A DNA stretch of 64,000 nucleotides, from contig NZ_FRCP01000006.1 in the NCBI RefSeq assembly GCF_900142955.1, positions 248,001 through 312,000 of the forward strand. Reading direction: 5' to 3'. The position numbers were made by a program, and so were the translations under genes. The stretch is from Anaerosporobacter mobilis DSM 15930 (GTDB lineage Bacteria; Bacillota; Clostridia; Lachnospirales; Lachnospiraceae). This document shows positions 35,915 to 45,024 of this stretch, piece after piece (positions within the stretch are counted from its first letter, which is position 1; the number at the start of each line of letters is the position of its first letter). The notes under the pieces were generated by a model. It did no database searches, was not told where the DNA came from, and saw nothing but the letters and a program-made list of their open reading frames with translations.

Positions 35915-36679
35915 TCACACTACCCCTCCAATCCTACAACCAACCGCAATCCATATAAGAATGGCTAATTCATTCAGTTGAAGGAAATATCCTGCTAAAT
36001 CCCCGGTGACTCCACCAAACTGTTTTTTGCATATATAATAATGATAAGCAAACATAAGTAATGTAACGATGATGACGCCAGCTCCAAGGAATGGGTTTAT
36101 CCACAACAGAACTATGGAACACACAAAACTATACACAAGCATTGCGACTTTTACACGATTTTTATGGGACATATCAGAAAAAGTAGCTGCCAAACCAGTA
36201 TTCTTAGCAAGGGGGAAAGTTACAATACTTAATCCGCTGAATGCTCTTGTTAGCACATAGCCGACTGCTATAATCGAGAGTCCTTTAACAGAAATCTCGC
36301 TCCATACACCAAGTGATAGAACAAAGTAACAAACTGCTCCAATAATAGCAAATGCACCTGTATGTGGATCCTTAAGAATCTCTAACTTCTTATCTCTGTC
36401 TCCATATGAATGCAGTGCATCTAGTGTATCTAAAAGACCATCCACATGGATTCCTCCAGTATAGAATATTGGAAGGATGGTCATCAGTGCCGCAAAACAA
36501 AGACTGCTAATATGAATACGAAAAAGAAAAGTCCCAATCCCATACACAATAACTCCTAGCACTGCACCTACCAATGGGAAGAAACAGAATGCGTATTTCA
36601 TATTCTTATCATTCCAATCAACTCTTGGCATCGGAACTTTTGAGTACATGGAAAACGCAATAATACAGGATGCTAACAT
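35915..36679 (-). CDS. cobS: Adenosylcobinamide-GDP ribazoletransferase (cobalamin synthase)
   Basis: Integral membrane enzyme joining GDP-cobinamide to alpha-ribazole. 254 residues, several hydrophobic helices. The motif HVDGLLDTLDALHSYGDRDK near residue 75 carries the catalytic acidic cluster, followed by ILKDPHTGAFAII. The GGVTGDLAGYFLQLNELAIL ending is typical. Its start overlaps the cobU stop by 7 nt, and GGAGGAG precedes it. Confidence 0.96.
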   Translation of the reverse strand: MLASCIIAFSMYSKVPMPRVDWNDKNMKYAFCFFPLVGAVLGVIVYGIGTFLFRIHISSLCFAALMTILPIFYTGGIHVDGLLDTLDALHSYGDRDKKLEILKDPHTGAFAIIGAVCYFVLSLGVWSEISVKGLSIIAVGYVLTRAFSGLSIVTFPLAKNTGLAATFSDMSHKNRVKVAMLVYSFVCSIVLLWINPFLGAGVIIVTLLMFAYHYYICKKQFGGVTGDLAGYFLQLNELAILIWIAVGCRIGGVV

Positions 36680-37206
36680 CTTTTCTCCTCCTTTCCTTTG
36701 TGAGAGACAGGTATGGTATACACGACTTCTACTACTTCGTCAGACATCTGGGCTAATGCTTTATTAATAGCTCCAAGATAATTTATATATCTTTTTGTCT
36801 CTTCATCATAAGTTATTCCATCGCTGAATACTTCATTTGTTACAATAACAAGGTTTCTTACTTGCTCTTTTATATTCTTTACCCCTTCAATAACCTGTTT
36901 TACTGTATGATCATGCGCACCATTTTCTTGATACATCTCATTGGCAACAAGATTAGAGATACAATCTAGTAACACCGTATTCTCTCTCTCAAGTGCTAAA
37001 GATTTCAAATCTACAAAGCATTCTATCGTATTAAAATTCTTCTCACTTCTCATCTCGCGGTGCCTTGCGATCTTACGATGTGCTTCCTCGTCAAAGGCAA
37101 CCATCGTCGCTATATATACTAGATCCTCTCTACTATATGCTAATGTTCGATTCTCAGCAAATTCTGATTTACCACTTCCACTGCCACCTGTAACTAACGT
37201 CATCAT
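36673..37206 (-). CDS. cobU: Adenosylcobinamide kinase / adenosylcobinamide-phosphate guanylyltransferase
   Basis: Bifunctional enzyme giving adenosylcobinamide-GDP. 177 residues with an intact P-loop (LVTGGSGSGKSEFAE), IATMVAFDEEAHRKIARHRE containing the guanylylated-His region, VLLDCISNLVANEMY and IVTNEVFSDGITYDEETKRY. The C-terminal part diverges from the usual GIVP...GRxNQ ending, which the downstream paralogue at 35426 retains. It overlaps cobT and cobS by 4 and 7 nt, so translation is coupled. Confidence 0.94.
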   Translation of the reverse strand: MMTLVTGGSGSGKSEFAENRTLAYSREDLVYIATMVAFDEEAHRKIARHREMRSEKNFNTIECFVDLKSLALERENTVLLDCISNLVANEMYQENGAHDHTVKQVIEGVKNIKEQVRNLVIVTNEVFSDGITYDEETKRYINYLGAINKALAQMSDEVVEVVYTIPVSHKGKEEKRC

Positions 37207-38273
37207 TCATCAAATACCTCGTAATTATCAATATTAATATCTGCAAACGTACTCATCTGACGATACACCGCTAACCCCATATCAAGTAACGGTAATACTG
37301 CAACTGCGCCAGTTCCCTCCCCCAAACACATATCACATGTTATGTAGGGCTCTAACTCAAGCGCTTTTAACAACATCTGTCCTGCAGGTTCTTTTGAGAC
37401 ATGAGATGGCATCATATATTCTCTAGCGACTGGGTTAATTCTTGATGCAATCAAAGCCGCCACTGCGCAGATGAAGCCATCTATCACAACTGGAATATGA
37501 TATCTTGCTCCTCCAAGGAATACACCAACAAGTCCCGCAATATCTAGCCCTCCCACTTTGGCAAGCACTTCAATTGGATCTGAAACATCAGGCTTATTCA
37601 AGTCAATAGCCTTCTTAATTGCCTGAATTTTTCTCTCGAATCCTTCTCCTGTAAGGCCTGCACCTTTTCCTGTAACTAACTCTACTGGTTTCTCTAACAG
37701 TAGCGATGCAATTGCACTACTTGTTGTTGTATTCCCAATTCCCATCTCCCCAGTGGCCAAGATATCATAACCTGCTTCCTTGCATCTCTTAACCGAATCA
37801 ATTCCAATAAGTATCGCCCTTACAGCCTCTTCCCTCGTCATGGCTGCTTCCTTGGTCATATTCTTCGTTCCATATGACACCTTCAAATCTTTCTTTGTGA
37901 TGCTTTCAACATCAACTACCATTCCAATATCAATTGGAATCACATTTGCCTTAGCAATATTAGCCATATGACATACACTAGTCGCATTCTTCGTAAAATT
38001 ATCTGCTACAATCGCTGTCACCTCTTGACCTGTTTGTGTAACTCCTTCTTCTACAACACCATTATCCGCGCAGAAGATCAGTAAACCACGTTTATCAATT
38101 CTATAATCACAGGTTCCTTTCATGCCGGCCATATCTATTACAGCATTCTCTAGCTTTCCTAAGCTAAATAGAGGTTTCGCTATATTCAGCCAGTGCTTTC
38201 TCGCTTCTTCCATTGCTGTCTCATCTTTTGGTTTTATCTCTTCAAGAATTGCTAGTAATGATTGTTCTAACAT
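37203..38273 (-). CDS. cobT: Nicotinate-nucleotide--dimethylbenzimidazole phosphoribosyltransferase
   Basis: Activates the lower-ligand base as alpha-ribazole phosphate. 356 residues: FCADNGVVEEGVTQTGQEVT near residue 70, ATGEMGIGNTTTSSAIAS near 175, and the C-terminal catalytic Glu in CDMCLGEGTGAVAVLPLLD. The 115-nt gap to cbiA holds no recognised feature. Which lower base is used cannot be read from sequence; no bluB or bza genes occur in the window. Confidence 0.97.
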   Translation of the reverse strand: MLEQSLLAILEEIKPKDETAMEEARKHWLNIAKPLFSLGKLENAVIDMAGMKGTCDYRIDKRGLLIFCADNGVVEEGVTQTGQEVTAIVADNFTKNATSVCHMANIAKANVIPIDIGMVVDVESITKKDLKVSYGTKNMTKEAAMTREEAVRAILIGIDSVKRCKEAGYDILATGEMGIGNTTTSSAIASLLLEKPVELVTGKGAGLTGEGFERKIQAIKKAIDLNKPDVSDPIEVLAKVGGLDIAGLVGVFLGGARYHIPVVIDGFICAVAALIASRINPVAREYMMPSHVSKEPAGQMLLKALELEPYITCDMCLGEGTGAVAVLPLLDMGLAVYRQMSTFADINIDNYEVFDE

Positions 38274-38388
38274 TCGATTTAATCATACTCCTCTCTATTC
38301 AATAAGATTCTAGTGTCAAAAGGTACATTTTCCTTGTTTCTACGAAGAATCAAGAATATTTATTCCTGCCATTACCCGATCTGACTAG

Positions 38389-39792
38389 CTAAATATCTCT
38401 AGTTGCCTTACACCTCTCTATAAAACGCCTCGCAAAATCTGGATTACTATAATAATATAAATGCGGATATCCAGCCATTAAGTTATCCCTAGCATGCGTA
38501 GTGGGATATGATATGGCTGAGGAGGTCTTGGTAGCTGTGTAATCGGATCCGGTATCAGTACTATCCCAATAATGGAATTCGTGTCCACGTATTACTTCAT
38601 CTTTAGTGGAATACGCGGTCTCTTCATTGGCTATTAATGTTACATATCCAAAACGTACTAAGCGCTTTGTTTTAAAAGACTCCCCAGGGATAGCTCCAAC
38701 CATTTCATACCACTCTTCATCTTTGCCCTGCATTCGTTCATGTAGATACATAAAGCCACCACACTCTGCAATACATGGCACTCCAGAATGTATTGCTTCC
38801 TGTATCGACTTTCTCATACTTATATTCTCTTCAAGCTCCTTGGCATACACTTCTGGATAACCTCCACCTAATAATAGGCCATTCAGATTTTTGGGAATTG
38901 TAGCATCCATTAGTGGAGAGAATGGTACTAACGTTGCGCCCATCTTTGCAAGTAATTGTAGATTTTCCTGATAATAGAAACAAAATGCCTTATCATAGGC
39001 ATAGCCAATACGAATTATCTCCTCTTTCTTAACCGTAGAATTATCAAGTACCTCATCTATTTCTCGAACTTCGAATTCCGGAGCATTCTCAGCTATCTTA
39101 AGAATAGCATCAAGGTCAATACTCTCCCTAGCAATTTCACTAAGATAATCTAGTTGTTTCTGTAAGTTTTCGATTTCATCAGGGGTCACTAACCCAAGAT
39201 GTCTGCTCTCTAGCTTAAAATCTGTTAAAGGAGGTAAGAATCCAACCACTGGCAACTTTGTTTCTTCCTCAATAACTGGTTTAATTCTTTCATACATGGC
39301 TTTACCTATACCATTAAGAAGAATCCCTTGAATATTACTATCCTCACGGAAATCCATAACGCCTTTTATAATTGCAGCAAGTGATAGACTCATCCCTTTA
39401 CAAGAAACAGCTAATATTACAGGTGTCCTTGTTTGTTTTGCAACATCATATGAACTAGCAGTATCTTTTCCTAACTGCATTCCGTCATAGTATCCCATTA
39501 CACCTTCAATAATCGTTATGTCTGTATCAATACTATTCTGATATAGTATCTCTCGCACTACTTCTGGCGGTGTAAAGAACAAATCCAGGTTTGCTGTTTT
39601 TGCTCCAGTAATAGCTTTGTGAAACATAGGATCAATATAATCGGGACCACATTTACACGCAGCAAGTGATAGGTTACGTCTTTTTAGTTCTTGTAGGACA
39701 GCACAAACCATTGTAGTCTTCCCACTACCACTAGAGATCCCTGTAATCAATACTCTTGGAACTTTAACCAATCGTTTCATTGTTGAATTCAA
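38389..39792 (-). CDS. cbiA: Cobyrinate a,c-diamide synthase (CbiA)
   Basis: Amidates the a and c carboxylates of cobyrinate using glutamine and ATP. TTG at 39792 is taken as start since an AAAGGGGGG site lies 6 nt upstream; ATG at 39780 or 39837 are alternatives. The 467 residues contain the P-loop GISSGSGKTTMV, GCXX-like LAACKCGPDYIDPMFH, the switch IIEGVMGYYDGM, and the glutaminase-like Cys in PCIAECGGFMYLHE near residue 355. The glutaminase-like end is complete (GHEFHYWD). Confidence 0.95.
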   Translation of the reverse strand: MNSTMKRLVKVPRVLITGISSGSGKTTMVCAVLQELKRRNLSLAACKCGPDYIDPMFHKAITGAKTANLDLFFTPPEVVREILYQNSIDTDITIIEGVMGYYDGMQLGKDTASSYDVAKQTRTPVILAVSCKGMSLSLAAIIKGVMDFREDSNIQGILLNGIGKAMYERIKPVIEEETKLPVVGFLPPLTDFKLESRHLGLVTPDEIENLQKQLDYLSEIARESIDLDAILKIAENAPEFEVREIDEVLDNSTVKKEEIIRIGYAYDKAFCFYYQENLQLLAKMGATLVPFSPLMDATIPKNLNGLLLGGGYPEVYAKELEENISMRKSIQEAIHSGVPCIAECGGFMYLHERMQGKDEEWYEMVGAIPGESFKTKRLVRFGYVTLIANEETAYSTKDEVIRGHEFHYWDSTDTGSDYTATKTSSAISYPTTHARDNLMAGYPHLYYYSNPDFARRFIERCKATRDI

Positions 39793-39840
39793 TATGAGCC
39801 CCCCTTTCTGTCTGCTTTTATAGCAAAGTACATACATATA

Positions 39841-41076
39841 TCACGGCTTTTGCCATGTAATAATATAAATTGGATTTTGCCCCGTCATCATGTGGTAGCC
39901 CCCTAATGTTCTCGACTTGGACACATGAAGTTGAACTACTTCGCTTTGAAGCTCTGGGTGCTTCTTCTCAAAATCGACTGCTAGCGCTACTGTCTCGAGC
40001 GCAATTGCATTAAGTACAATACGAACCGTAGGATTCTTCTCCCATATTGCATATACAATACTCTCTAAATTCCCAGTCGTACCTCCAATAAAGACATGTG
40101 TCGGTGCCGGTAGCGATTCTAAGGCTTGTGGTGCGAGCCCTTCTACTACGCTTAGATTATCAACTCGGAACTTTCGTTTATTCTGTTCAATCAAGTCTAC
40201 TGCTTCTGAATTCTTCTCTATTGCATATACCTGGATATCTGTTGATTTACAAGCAATCTCAATTCCTATAGACCCAGTACCTGCGCCCACATCGTAGCAA
40301 ATAGCATCTTTCGTTAATTTAAGTTTACTTATACTAACTTCACGAACCTCTGCCTTTGTCATAGGGACTTTACCACGAATAAAGTCGTCATCAACTATAC
40401 TAGAAGAAATCTCATTACATGGATTAGGGTTTTCTATAATTACTGCCGCTAATTCTTGTTGCCCACCCATATATCCTTCTAACGGGCTAATTGTCTGTAT
40501 CTTCTCACTTGGATAGGATAAGCATTCTCCCACATGAAGTTTGACTTGCTCCATTCCATATTCCATGAGCAGATTACAAAGTTGGTTCACACTGTCCTTG
40601 CCTCCTAATAATGCAAATGTATAAGCATTGTGATGTACTCTATTAACAATTGCATTGGCCGTTCCATGCAAGGATGTCAAATTCATATCATCCCACGAAA
40701 GGTTAAATCTCGAAGCCAAGTATGCTACAGTGGTAATTCCAGGTAACATCATAACCTCACAAAATTCTAGCGCCTTTAATAGCTTCTTCGCACCGCTACA
40801 AAAACCCACATCCCCAGAAAGAAGAATCGCAACCGGAAATTGTTCTAACCCCTTTATATAATCAGCAATTTCTAAAGAATGGTACTCAACATAAACTTCT
40901 GGTTGATTCCCCATCTCTTCTCTTGTGATCCATATGGACGTATTCTGAAAACTTTGAATCATACGCCTAGCTCCAATCACAACTGGCACCTGACTAAGAA
41001 TATCGATTGCTTCCTTGGTTAAGGAACTCTCAGAACCCATTCCAACTCCAATTAGATAAACCTTCTTCCTATTCAT
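39841..41076 (-). CDS. cbiET: Fused CbiE-CbiT: precorrin-6Y/cobalt-precorrin-7 C5- and C15-methyltransferase (decarboxylating)
   Basis: 411 residues. The N-terminal ~210 form the CbiE tetrapyrrole methylase fold (KVYLIGVGMGSESSLTKEAI, then GDVGFCSGAKKLL). From ~residue 230 the CbiT part has a class-I SAM fold (PMTKAEVREVSISKL, CYDVGAGTGSIGIEIAC, HVFIGGTTGNLE). Methylates C5 and C15 and removes the acetate side chain at C12. The fusion equals CobL of aerobic organisms. Element A2 lies directly upstream. Confidence 0.95.
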   Translation of the reverse strand: MNRKKVYLIGVGMGSESSLTKEAIDILSQVPVVIGARRMIQSFQNTSIWITREEMGNQPEVYVEYHSLEIADYIKGLEQFPVAILLSGDVGFCSGAKKLLKALEFCEVMMLPGITTVAYLASRFNLSWDDMNLTSLHGTANAIVNRVHHNAYTFALLGGKDSVNQLCNLLMEYGMEQVKLHVGECLSYPSEKIQTISPLEGYMGGQQELAAVIIENPNPCNEISSSIVDDDFIRGKVPMTKAEVREVSISKLKLTKDAICYDVGAGTGSIGIEIACKSTDIQVYAIEKNSEAVDLIEQNKRKFRVDNLSVVEGLAPQALESLPAPTHVFIGGTTGNLESIVYAIWEKNPTVRIVLNAIALETVALAVDFEKKHPELQSEVVQLHVSKSRTLGGYHMMTGQNPIYIITWQKP

Positions 41077-41106
41077 CTCGTAGTCCTCCTTTTCTTAATT
41101 TGGGAT

Positions 41107-41269
41107 TTAAAACTATACCATGCTTAGCAAACCAAGTGTACTGGACACATAGGAATACGAGGCATTGCGGCCGAGTCAACCTGAGCCACGGCAGGATGCC
41201 GTATTGAGGGTTCTTCGTCTCATAAAACGATACGTTGGTTTAGCGTTCGGTAACATGCATGAGTTTTGC
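41107..41269. repeat. Long-hairpin intergenic element, copy A2
   Basis: 163 nt between cbiH and cbiET, ending with GAGTTTTGC directly against the cbiH stop. The arms pair in blocks (GCTTAGCAAACCAAGTGTAC against ATACGTTGGTTTAGC). The apex core CGAGGCATTGCGGCCGAG, then CACGGCAGGATGCCGTATTG, matches that of copy A1 over about 58 nt, including the self-pairing CGGCAGGATGCCG. Confidence 0.8.
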
Positions 41270-42001
41270 TTATTCTACTGTATAACCTCTTGGCGTTACG
41301 ATTTTACCTGCAACTACTTTCGTTTGGCTATTCCCAATGAATACCGTCGTGAACATATCAACCGTAGTATCTCGTAACTGCTGTAATGTAAGTACTTCGG
41401 ATTCTTCTCCTTCTCTTCCAATGTTTCGTACAATTCCACAGATCGTTTCTGGGGATTTATACTCTAACATATAATCACAAGCTTTCATAAGATAATCTGC
41501 TCTTTTCTTACTTGAAGGATTGTAAAGACAGATAGAGAAATCAGCTTCAGCCGCCGACCTTACTCTCGCCTCAATCTTCTCCCATGGAGTAAGCAAATCA
41601 CTTAGGCTGATTACTGCAAAGTCATGAATTAACGGCGCTCCAAGTACACTCGCACCAGAAAGTGCTGCTGTAATACCAGGTATAATCTCTACCTCAACTT
41701 CAGGGTAAGCTTCTCCAACCTCATAAATTAATCCTGCCATTCCATAAACTCCTGCATCGCCACTACAGATCATAGCAACAATCTGCCCCTTCTTTGCCTC
41801 CTCGAATGCCAATTCGCAACGCTTTACTTCCTGCTTCATAGGTGTGGTTAAGAACTCCTTATCTGCAAAATGTTCTTTTACCAAATCAACATAAACGGTA
41901 TAACCAACAATGACATCACAAGATTCTAGGACCTTAACCGCCTGAATTGTCATCTGCTCATAAGCTCCAGGCCCAATTCCTACTACATATATTTTATTCA
42001 T
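41270..42001 (-). CDS. cbiH: Precorrin-3B / cobalt-precorrin-3 C17-methyltransferase
   Basis: Ring-contracting SAM methylase. 243 residues with IYVVGIGPGAYEQMTIQAV, VAMICSGDAGVYGMAGLI, VEIIPGITAALSGASVLGAP, LIHDFAVISLSDLLTPWEKI and LYNPSSKKR, the CbiH/CobJ signature set. It has no extra C-terminal ferredoxin-like domain. In the operon it follows cbiF with a 49-nt gap and is followed by element A2. Confidence 0.96.
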   Translation of the reverse strand: MNKIYVVGIGPGAYEQMTIQAVKVLESCDVIVGYTVYVDLVKEHFADKEFLTTPMKQEVKRCELAFEEAKKGQIVAMICSGDAGVYGMAGLIYEVGEAYPEVEVEIIPGITAALSGASVLGAPLIHDFAVISLSDLLTPWEKIEARVRSAAEADFSICLYNPSSKKRADYLMKACDYMLEYKSPETICGIVRNIGREGEESEVLTLQQLRDTTVDMFTTVFIGNSQTKVVAGKIVTPRGYTVE

Positions 42002-42050
42002 AGTTGTCTCCTTTTAGATTCACATATTCACTAGCCAACATAACCAGACT

Positions 42051-42806
42051 TTACTTACTTGCTTCCCTAAACATTGTTGCGAATGCAGGATTATATAGTT
42101 CCGAACGATCATACTCTCCCTCTAATACATTCCCAACAACAATGAGTGCGGTTTTCGTTACGTTATTGTCTTTAGCCGTCTGTGCCAATGTGTCTACTGT
42201 ACAACGATATACTTTTTCATCTGGCCAAGTTGCTTTATACACAATCGCAGCTTTCGTATCAGCTGGATATCCACCTTTCATCAGTTCCACTTGTAATTGT
42301 TCTAATAGACCTGTACTTAAGAATATTACCATAGTTGCTTGATGAGATGCCAGTTTAGCTATCTCTTCTTTCTCTGGGACTGGAGTTCTACCAGCCATAC
42401 GAGTAATAATTACTGATTGAGATACATTTGGCAAGGTATATTCAGCTTGTAGAGCCGCTGCTGCCCCACAGAATGAACTAACTCCCGGGCAAACCTCATA
42501 TGGTATATCATGCTTCACAAGTTCGTCCATCTGTTCCTTAATCGCTCCATAAAGACAAGGGTCACCTGTATGAAGTCTAACTATCTTCTTATTCTCTTGA
42601 TGTGCACTTACCATTACTTCAATCACTTCTTCCAAAGTCATATATGCACTGTTATACACTTCTGCCGAATCTTTCTTATACTCCAATAGCTCTGGATTAA
42701 CTAATGAGCCCGCATAGATTATCACATCAGCTTCCATAAGTAATCGCTGCCCTCTTACAGTAATAAGATCAGCTGCTCCTGAACCTGCTCCTACGAATTG
42801 AACCAT
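42051..42806 (-). CDS. cbiF: Precorrin-4 / cobalt-precorrin-4 C11-methyltransferase
   Basis: 251 residues: VQFVGAGSGAADLITVRGQ, IIYAGSLVNPELLEY, VRLHTGDPCLYGAIKEQMDE, VCPGVSSFCGAAAALQAEYT and the terminal LYNPAFATMFREA, all typical of CbiF/CobM. Its ATG overlaps the cbiL stop (TAATG), so translation is coupled. Confidence 0.96.
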   Translation of the reverse strand: MVQFVGAGSGAADLITVRGQRLLMEADVIIYAGSLVNPELLEYKKDSAEVYNSAYMTLEEVIEVMVSAHQENKKIVRLHTGDPCLYGAIKEQMDELVKHDIPYEVCPGVSSFCGAAAALQAEYTLPNVSQSVIITRMAGRTPVPEKEEIAKLASHQATMVIFLSTGLLEQLQVELMKGGYPADTKAAIVYKATWPDEKVYRCTVDTLAQTAKDNNVTKTALIVVGNVLEGEYDRSELYNPAFATMFREASK

Positions 42807-43597
42807 TATTTATCCTCCTTCACAATTAACAGCGAATAATAGCTTGCATTCTCTGGTATATCTTCACAACTTGTATAAACCTGCTCGCCATCCATACCAC
42901 AATTCTCAACCATAACGACATCATTATGATGCTTGCGAATATATTCCTTCACCATAGGCATCTTACTTGCAACCTTCATGAAAACCTTAGTACCTTTCAT
43001 TGTTAATGCTTCTTCGACGCCATATGAACCCGGTATAATATGCAACTGTTCAGAACGTTCCACCAACCCTTGATTCATCCTTGCTGCTGCGGCACAAAAT
43101 GACGGAATACCGCTAATGATTTGGGTATCAAATCCTGCTTCCTTGATAAGTGCATGTACATAAAGGTACGTTGAATATATGGTTGGATCACCTAATGTTA
43201 TAAAGGAAACCTGTTTTCCCTGTTCAAGTAAATCTTCAACCGCCTTAGCTGCTTTCTCATATCCTTCTTGCAATTTCTTCTTATCTTTCGTCATAACCGT
43301 TGGTAAATGCAAGATTGTTTTATCTGCAATCTCTGGTACACTCTGTACTGCTATACAATAAGCAACGCAGCCCTGACGATAAGAATCACAATCCTTATCA
43401 ACATCTAATCCTTGTTCACGCCCCTCTAAGAATGGTTCTTCTAATGTGCTATCCGTAACCGCTATGGCAATTACATCACTTTCTTTTAATAGTCGTACAG
43501 CTTTTAATGTCAATAATTCAGGGTCTCCTGGACCCGTTCCTATTCCGTATAATATACCTTTCATTCTATACCCATGCTTACTAAATACTTTCTTCAT
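42806..43597 (-). CDS. cbiL: Precorrin-2 / cobalt-precorrin-2 C20-methyltransferase
   Basis: 263 residues if started at the ATG at 43597, 252 at the ATG at 43564. The conserved fold begins at GILYGIGTGPGDPELLTLKA. Other motifs are SFITLGDPTIYSTYLYVHA and IISGIPSFCAAAARM. Neither ATG has a good ribosome site of its own, but 43597 overlaps (ATGA) the stop of a 12-codon upstream ORF that does have one, so re-initiation at 43597 is preferred. First methylase of the ring-contraction series. Confidence 0.93.
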   Translation of the reverse strand: MKKVFSKHGYRMKGILYGIGTGPGDPELLTLKAVRLLKESDVIAIAVTDSTLEEPFLEGREQGLDVDKDCDSYRQGCVAYCIAVQSVPEIADKTILHLPTVMTKDKKKLQEGYEKAAKAVEDLLEQGKQVSFITLGDPTIYSTYLYVHALIKEAGFDTQIISGIPSFCAAAARMNQGLVERSEQLHIIPGSYGVEEALTMKGTKVFMKVASKMPMVKEYIRKHHNDVVMVENCGMDGEQVYTSCEDIPENASYYSLLIVKEDK

Positions 43598-43632
43598 TGA
43601 TAAAACAAATAAATAAAAAAACTATAACGCAT
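43594..43632 (-). CDS. Possible 12-codon leader ORF before cbiL
   Basis: Reading MRYSFFIYLFYQ, it has a strong AAAGGAGC site and its TGA overlaps the ATG of cbiL (ATGA). The simplest role is translational coupling to cbiL. The peptide itself is hydrophobic and aromatic, and resembles nothing known. Existence of the peptide is inferred from the ribosome site and overlap only. Confidence 0.4.
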   Translation of the reverse strand: MRYSFFIYLFYQ

Positions 43633-43656
43633 GGCTCCTTTCATGATGATGTAACC

Positions 43657-43758
43657 TTAGGCAATTGGAAACTCTTTGTAATGCCGACAAACATATCAAT
43701 GTGTTTTATGTCTGGCGTTACTGTTTGGTGAATTGTGTGTTCGTCATTCCAATTCCCT
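43657..43758. mobile_element. Long-hairpin MITE-like element, copy B2
   Basis: 102 nt between cbiD and cbiL. The left part (AAACTCTTTGTAATGCC, then GACAAACATATCAATGTG and TTTTATGTCT) is nearly identical over 60 nt to the left arm of copy B1. The ends AGGCAATTGGAA and TTCCAATTCCCT are inverted repeats (11 of 12). It is flanked by the 11-bp direct repeat ATGATGTAACC (43646-43656 and 43759-43769). Deleting it with one repeat restores the same last codons of cbiD with a TGA stop directly before AAAGGAGC. Confidence 0.85.
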
Positions 43759-44905
43759 ATGATGTAACCCTGTTATCTCCTATCTCTTCTATTATTAAAT
43801 CCTCTGTTCCTTCCGTCTGTCCAAGCAAACCATATTCTACAGAGAACACCATTATTCCGACTTTGATATCCATACCAAGTCTATGCTGTACATAGAACTG
43901 AATACGGTTCATAATTCTCTTCATAACACTATCTAGATGGCCGGATTGTTTTAATATCGATATCATTTCATCCGTTGTAATAGCTTGCTCAATTGCTTGT
44001 AACGTCTCTAGATTAGCTCCTTCTAATGCCGCATTTGCTAGAAATATTTCCATTCTGGCATCTGCTTGTTTTGAATGTGTATTCATAATCCCCGCTGCAA
44101 GCTTAACAAACTTACCGACATGTCCAACCATAAGAATCTTCATATAACCAACTTCTACTGCCGTATCTAATGCCTCACCTACATAATTACTACACTTTAC
44201 TGCCTTATTAATATCTATATGAAGGGTCTCATTCAAAAAGTCTGCACCGTAATTACCTGGTGTAAGAATGAGTATCTCCTGTCCATTTGCCTTCTTAACT
44301 TTAATCTCTAGTGCTATAGAATCAATTAATGCACTCTCACTCATAGGTTCCACAATTCCTGTAGTTCCAAGAACTGATATTCCACCTTCAATGCCTAGCC
44401 TTGGGTTGAACGTCCTTTTCGCAATCTCTACACCTTCGGGTATCTCAATGATAACTCTTAATCCCCCATCATATCCCATTTGTTCACATACTGTGGTAAC
44501 TTCCTGCATAATCATTTGCCTTGGTACCTTATTAATTGCTGCTTCTCCAATTTTTTGCCATAATCCTGGTAGCGTTACTCTACCCACTCCGATACCGCCA
44601 TCTACTATTGTTTGATTTCCCTGTATTCTGTTAACCTTCGCATAGACTAGTATCCCATTAGTTACATCTGGATCATCTCCACTATCCTTACGAATGGCAC
44701 ACCGTACCGAATCCTTTGACATATTAATATCTTCAATTGTTAGTTGCAAGGTTACACCTTTAGGAGTCAGTAAGGATACCTTATTAACAATAACTCCACT
44801 CAATAGCATACTTGTCGCTGCCTTTGCCGCTGCCGCCGCACAACTTCCAGTAGTATAACCACTGCGTAGTTTCTTTTTTGTATTCACTAAAGGCACTGCC
44901 TCCAT
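43757..44905 (-). CDS. cbiD: Cobalt-precorrin-5B C1-methyltransferase
   Basis: 382 residues. RSGYTTGSCAAAAAKAA near the N-terminus, then DDPDVTNGILVYA, GVGRVTLPGLW, VLGTTGIVEPMSESALIDS and MVGHVGKFVKLAAGIMNTHS are CbiD hallmarks. It methylates C1 in the anaerobic branch. The stop codon (TAG) is formed partly by the end of element B2; before the insertion the gene would have ended with the same residues and TGA. Confidence 0.96.
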   Translation of the reverse strand: MEAVPLVNTKKKLRSGYTTGSCAAAAAKAATSMLLSGVIVNKVSLLTPKGVTLQLTIEDINMSKDSVRCAIRKDSGDDPDVTNGILVYAKVNRIQGNQTIVDGGIGVGRVTLPGLWQKIGEAAINKVPRQMIMQEVTTVCEQMGYDGGLRVIIEIPEGVEIAKRTFNPRLGIEGGISVLGTTGIVEPMSESALIDSIALEIKVKKANGQEILILTPGNYGADFLNETLHIDINKAVKCSNYVGEALDTAVEVGYMKILMVGHVGKFVKLAAGIMNTHSKQADARMEIFLANAALEGANLETLQAIEQAITTDEMISILKQSGHLDSVMKRIMNRIQFYVQHRLGMDIKVGIMVFSVEYGLLGQTEGTEDLIIEEIGDNRVTS

Positions 44906-44953
44906 CTACCTTCCTCCTTATCTACTTGCACATTCGCAAGAGATTAAATAAAC

Positions 44954-44974
44954 CAAACTATTAATGATAGTTTG
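44954..44974. other. Small hairpin between cbiK and cbiD
   Basis: CAAACTAT and ATAGTTTG form an 8-bp stem with a 5-nt loop in the 119-nt gap. Weak T content follows. A modest attenuator or RNA-stability hairpin is possible. Confidence 0.35.
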
Positions 44975-45024
44975 CTTATAAATTGTCTAATTTACTGTCT
45001 ACTTAATATACAAACTAAAAATTG

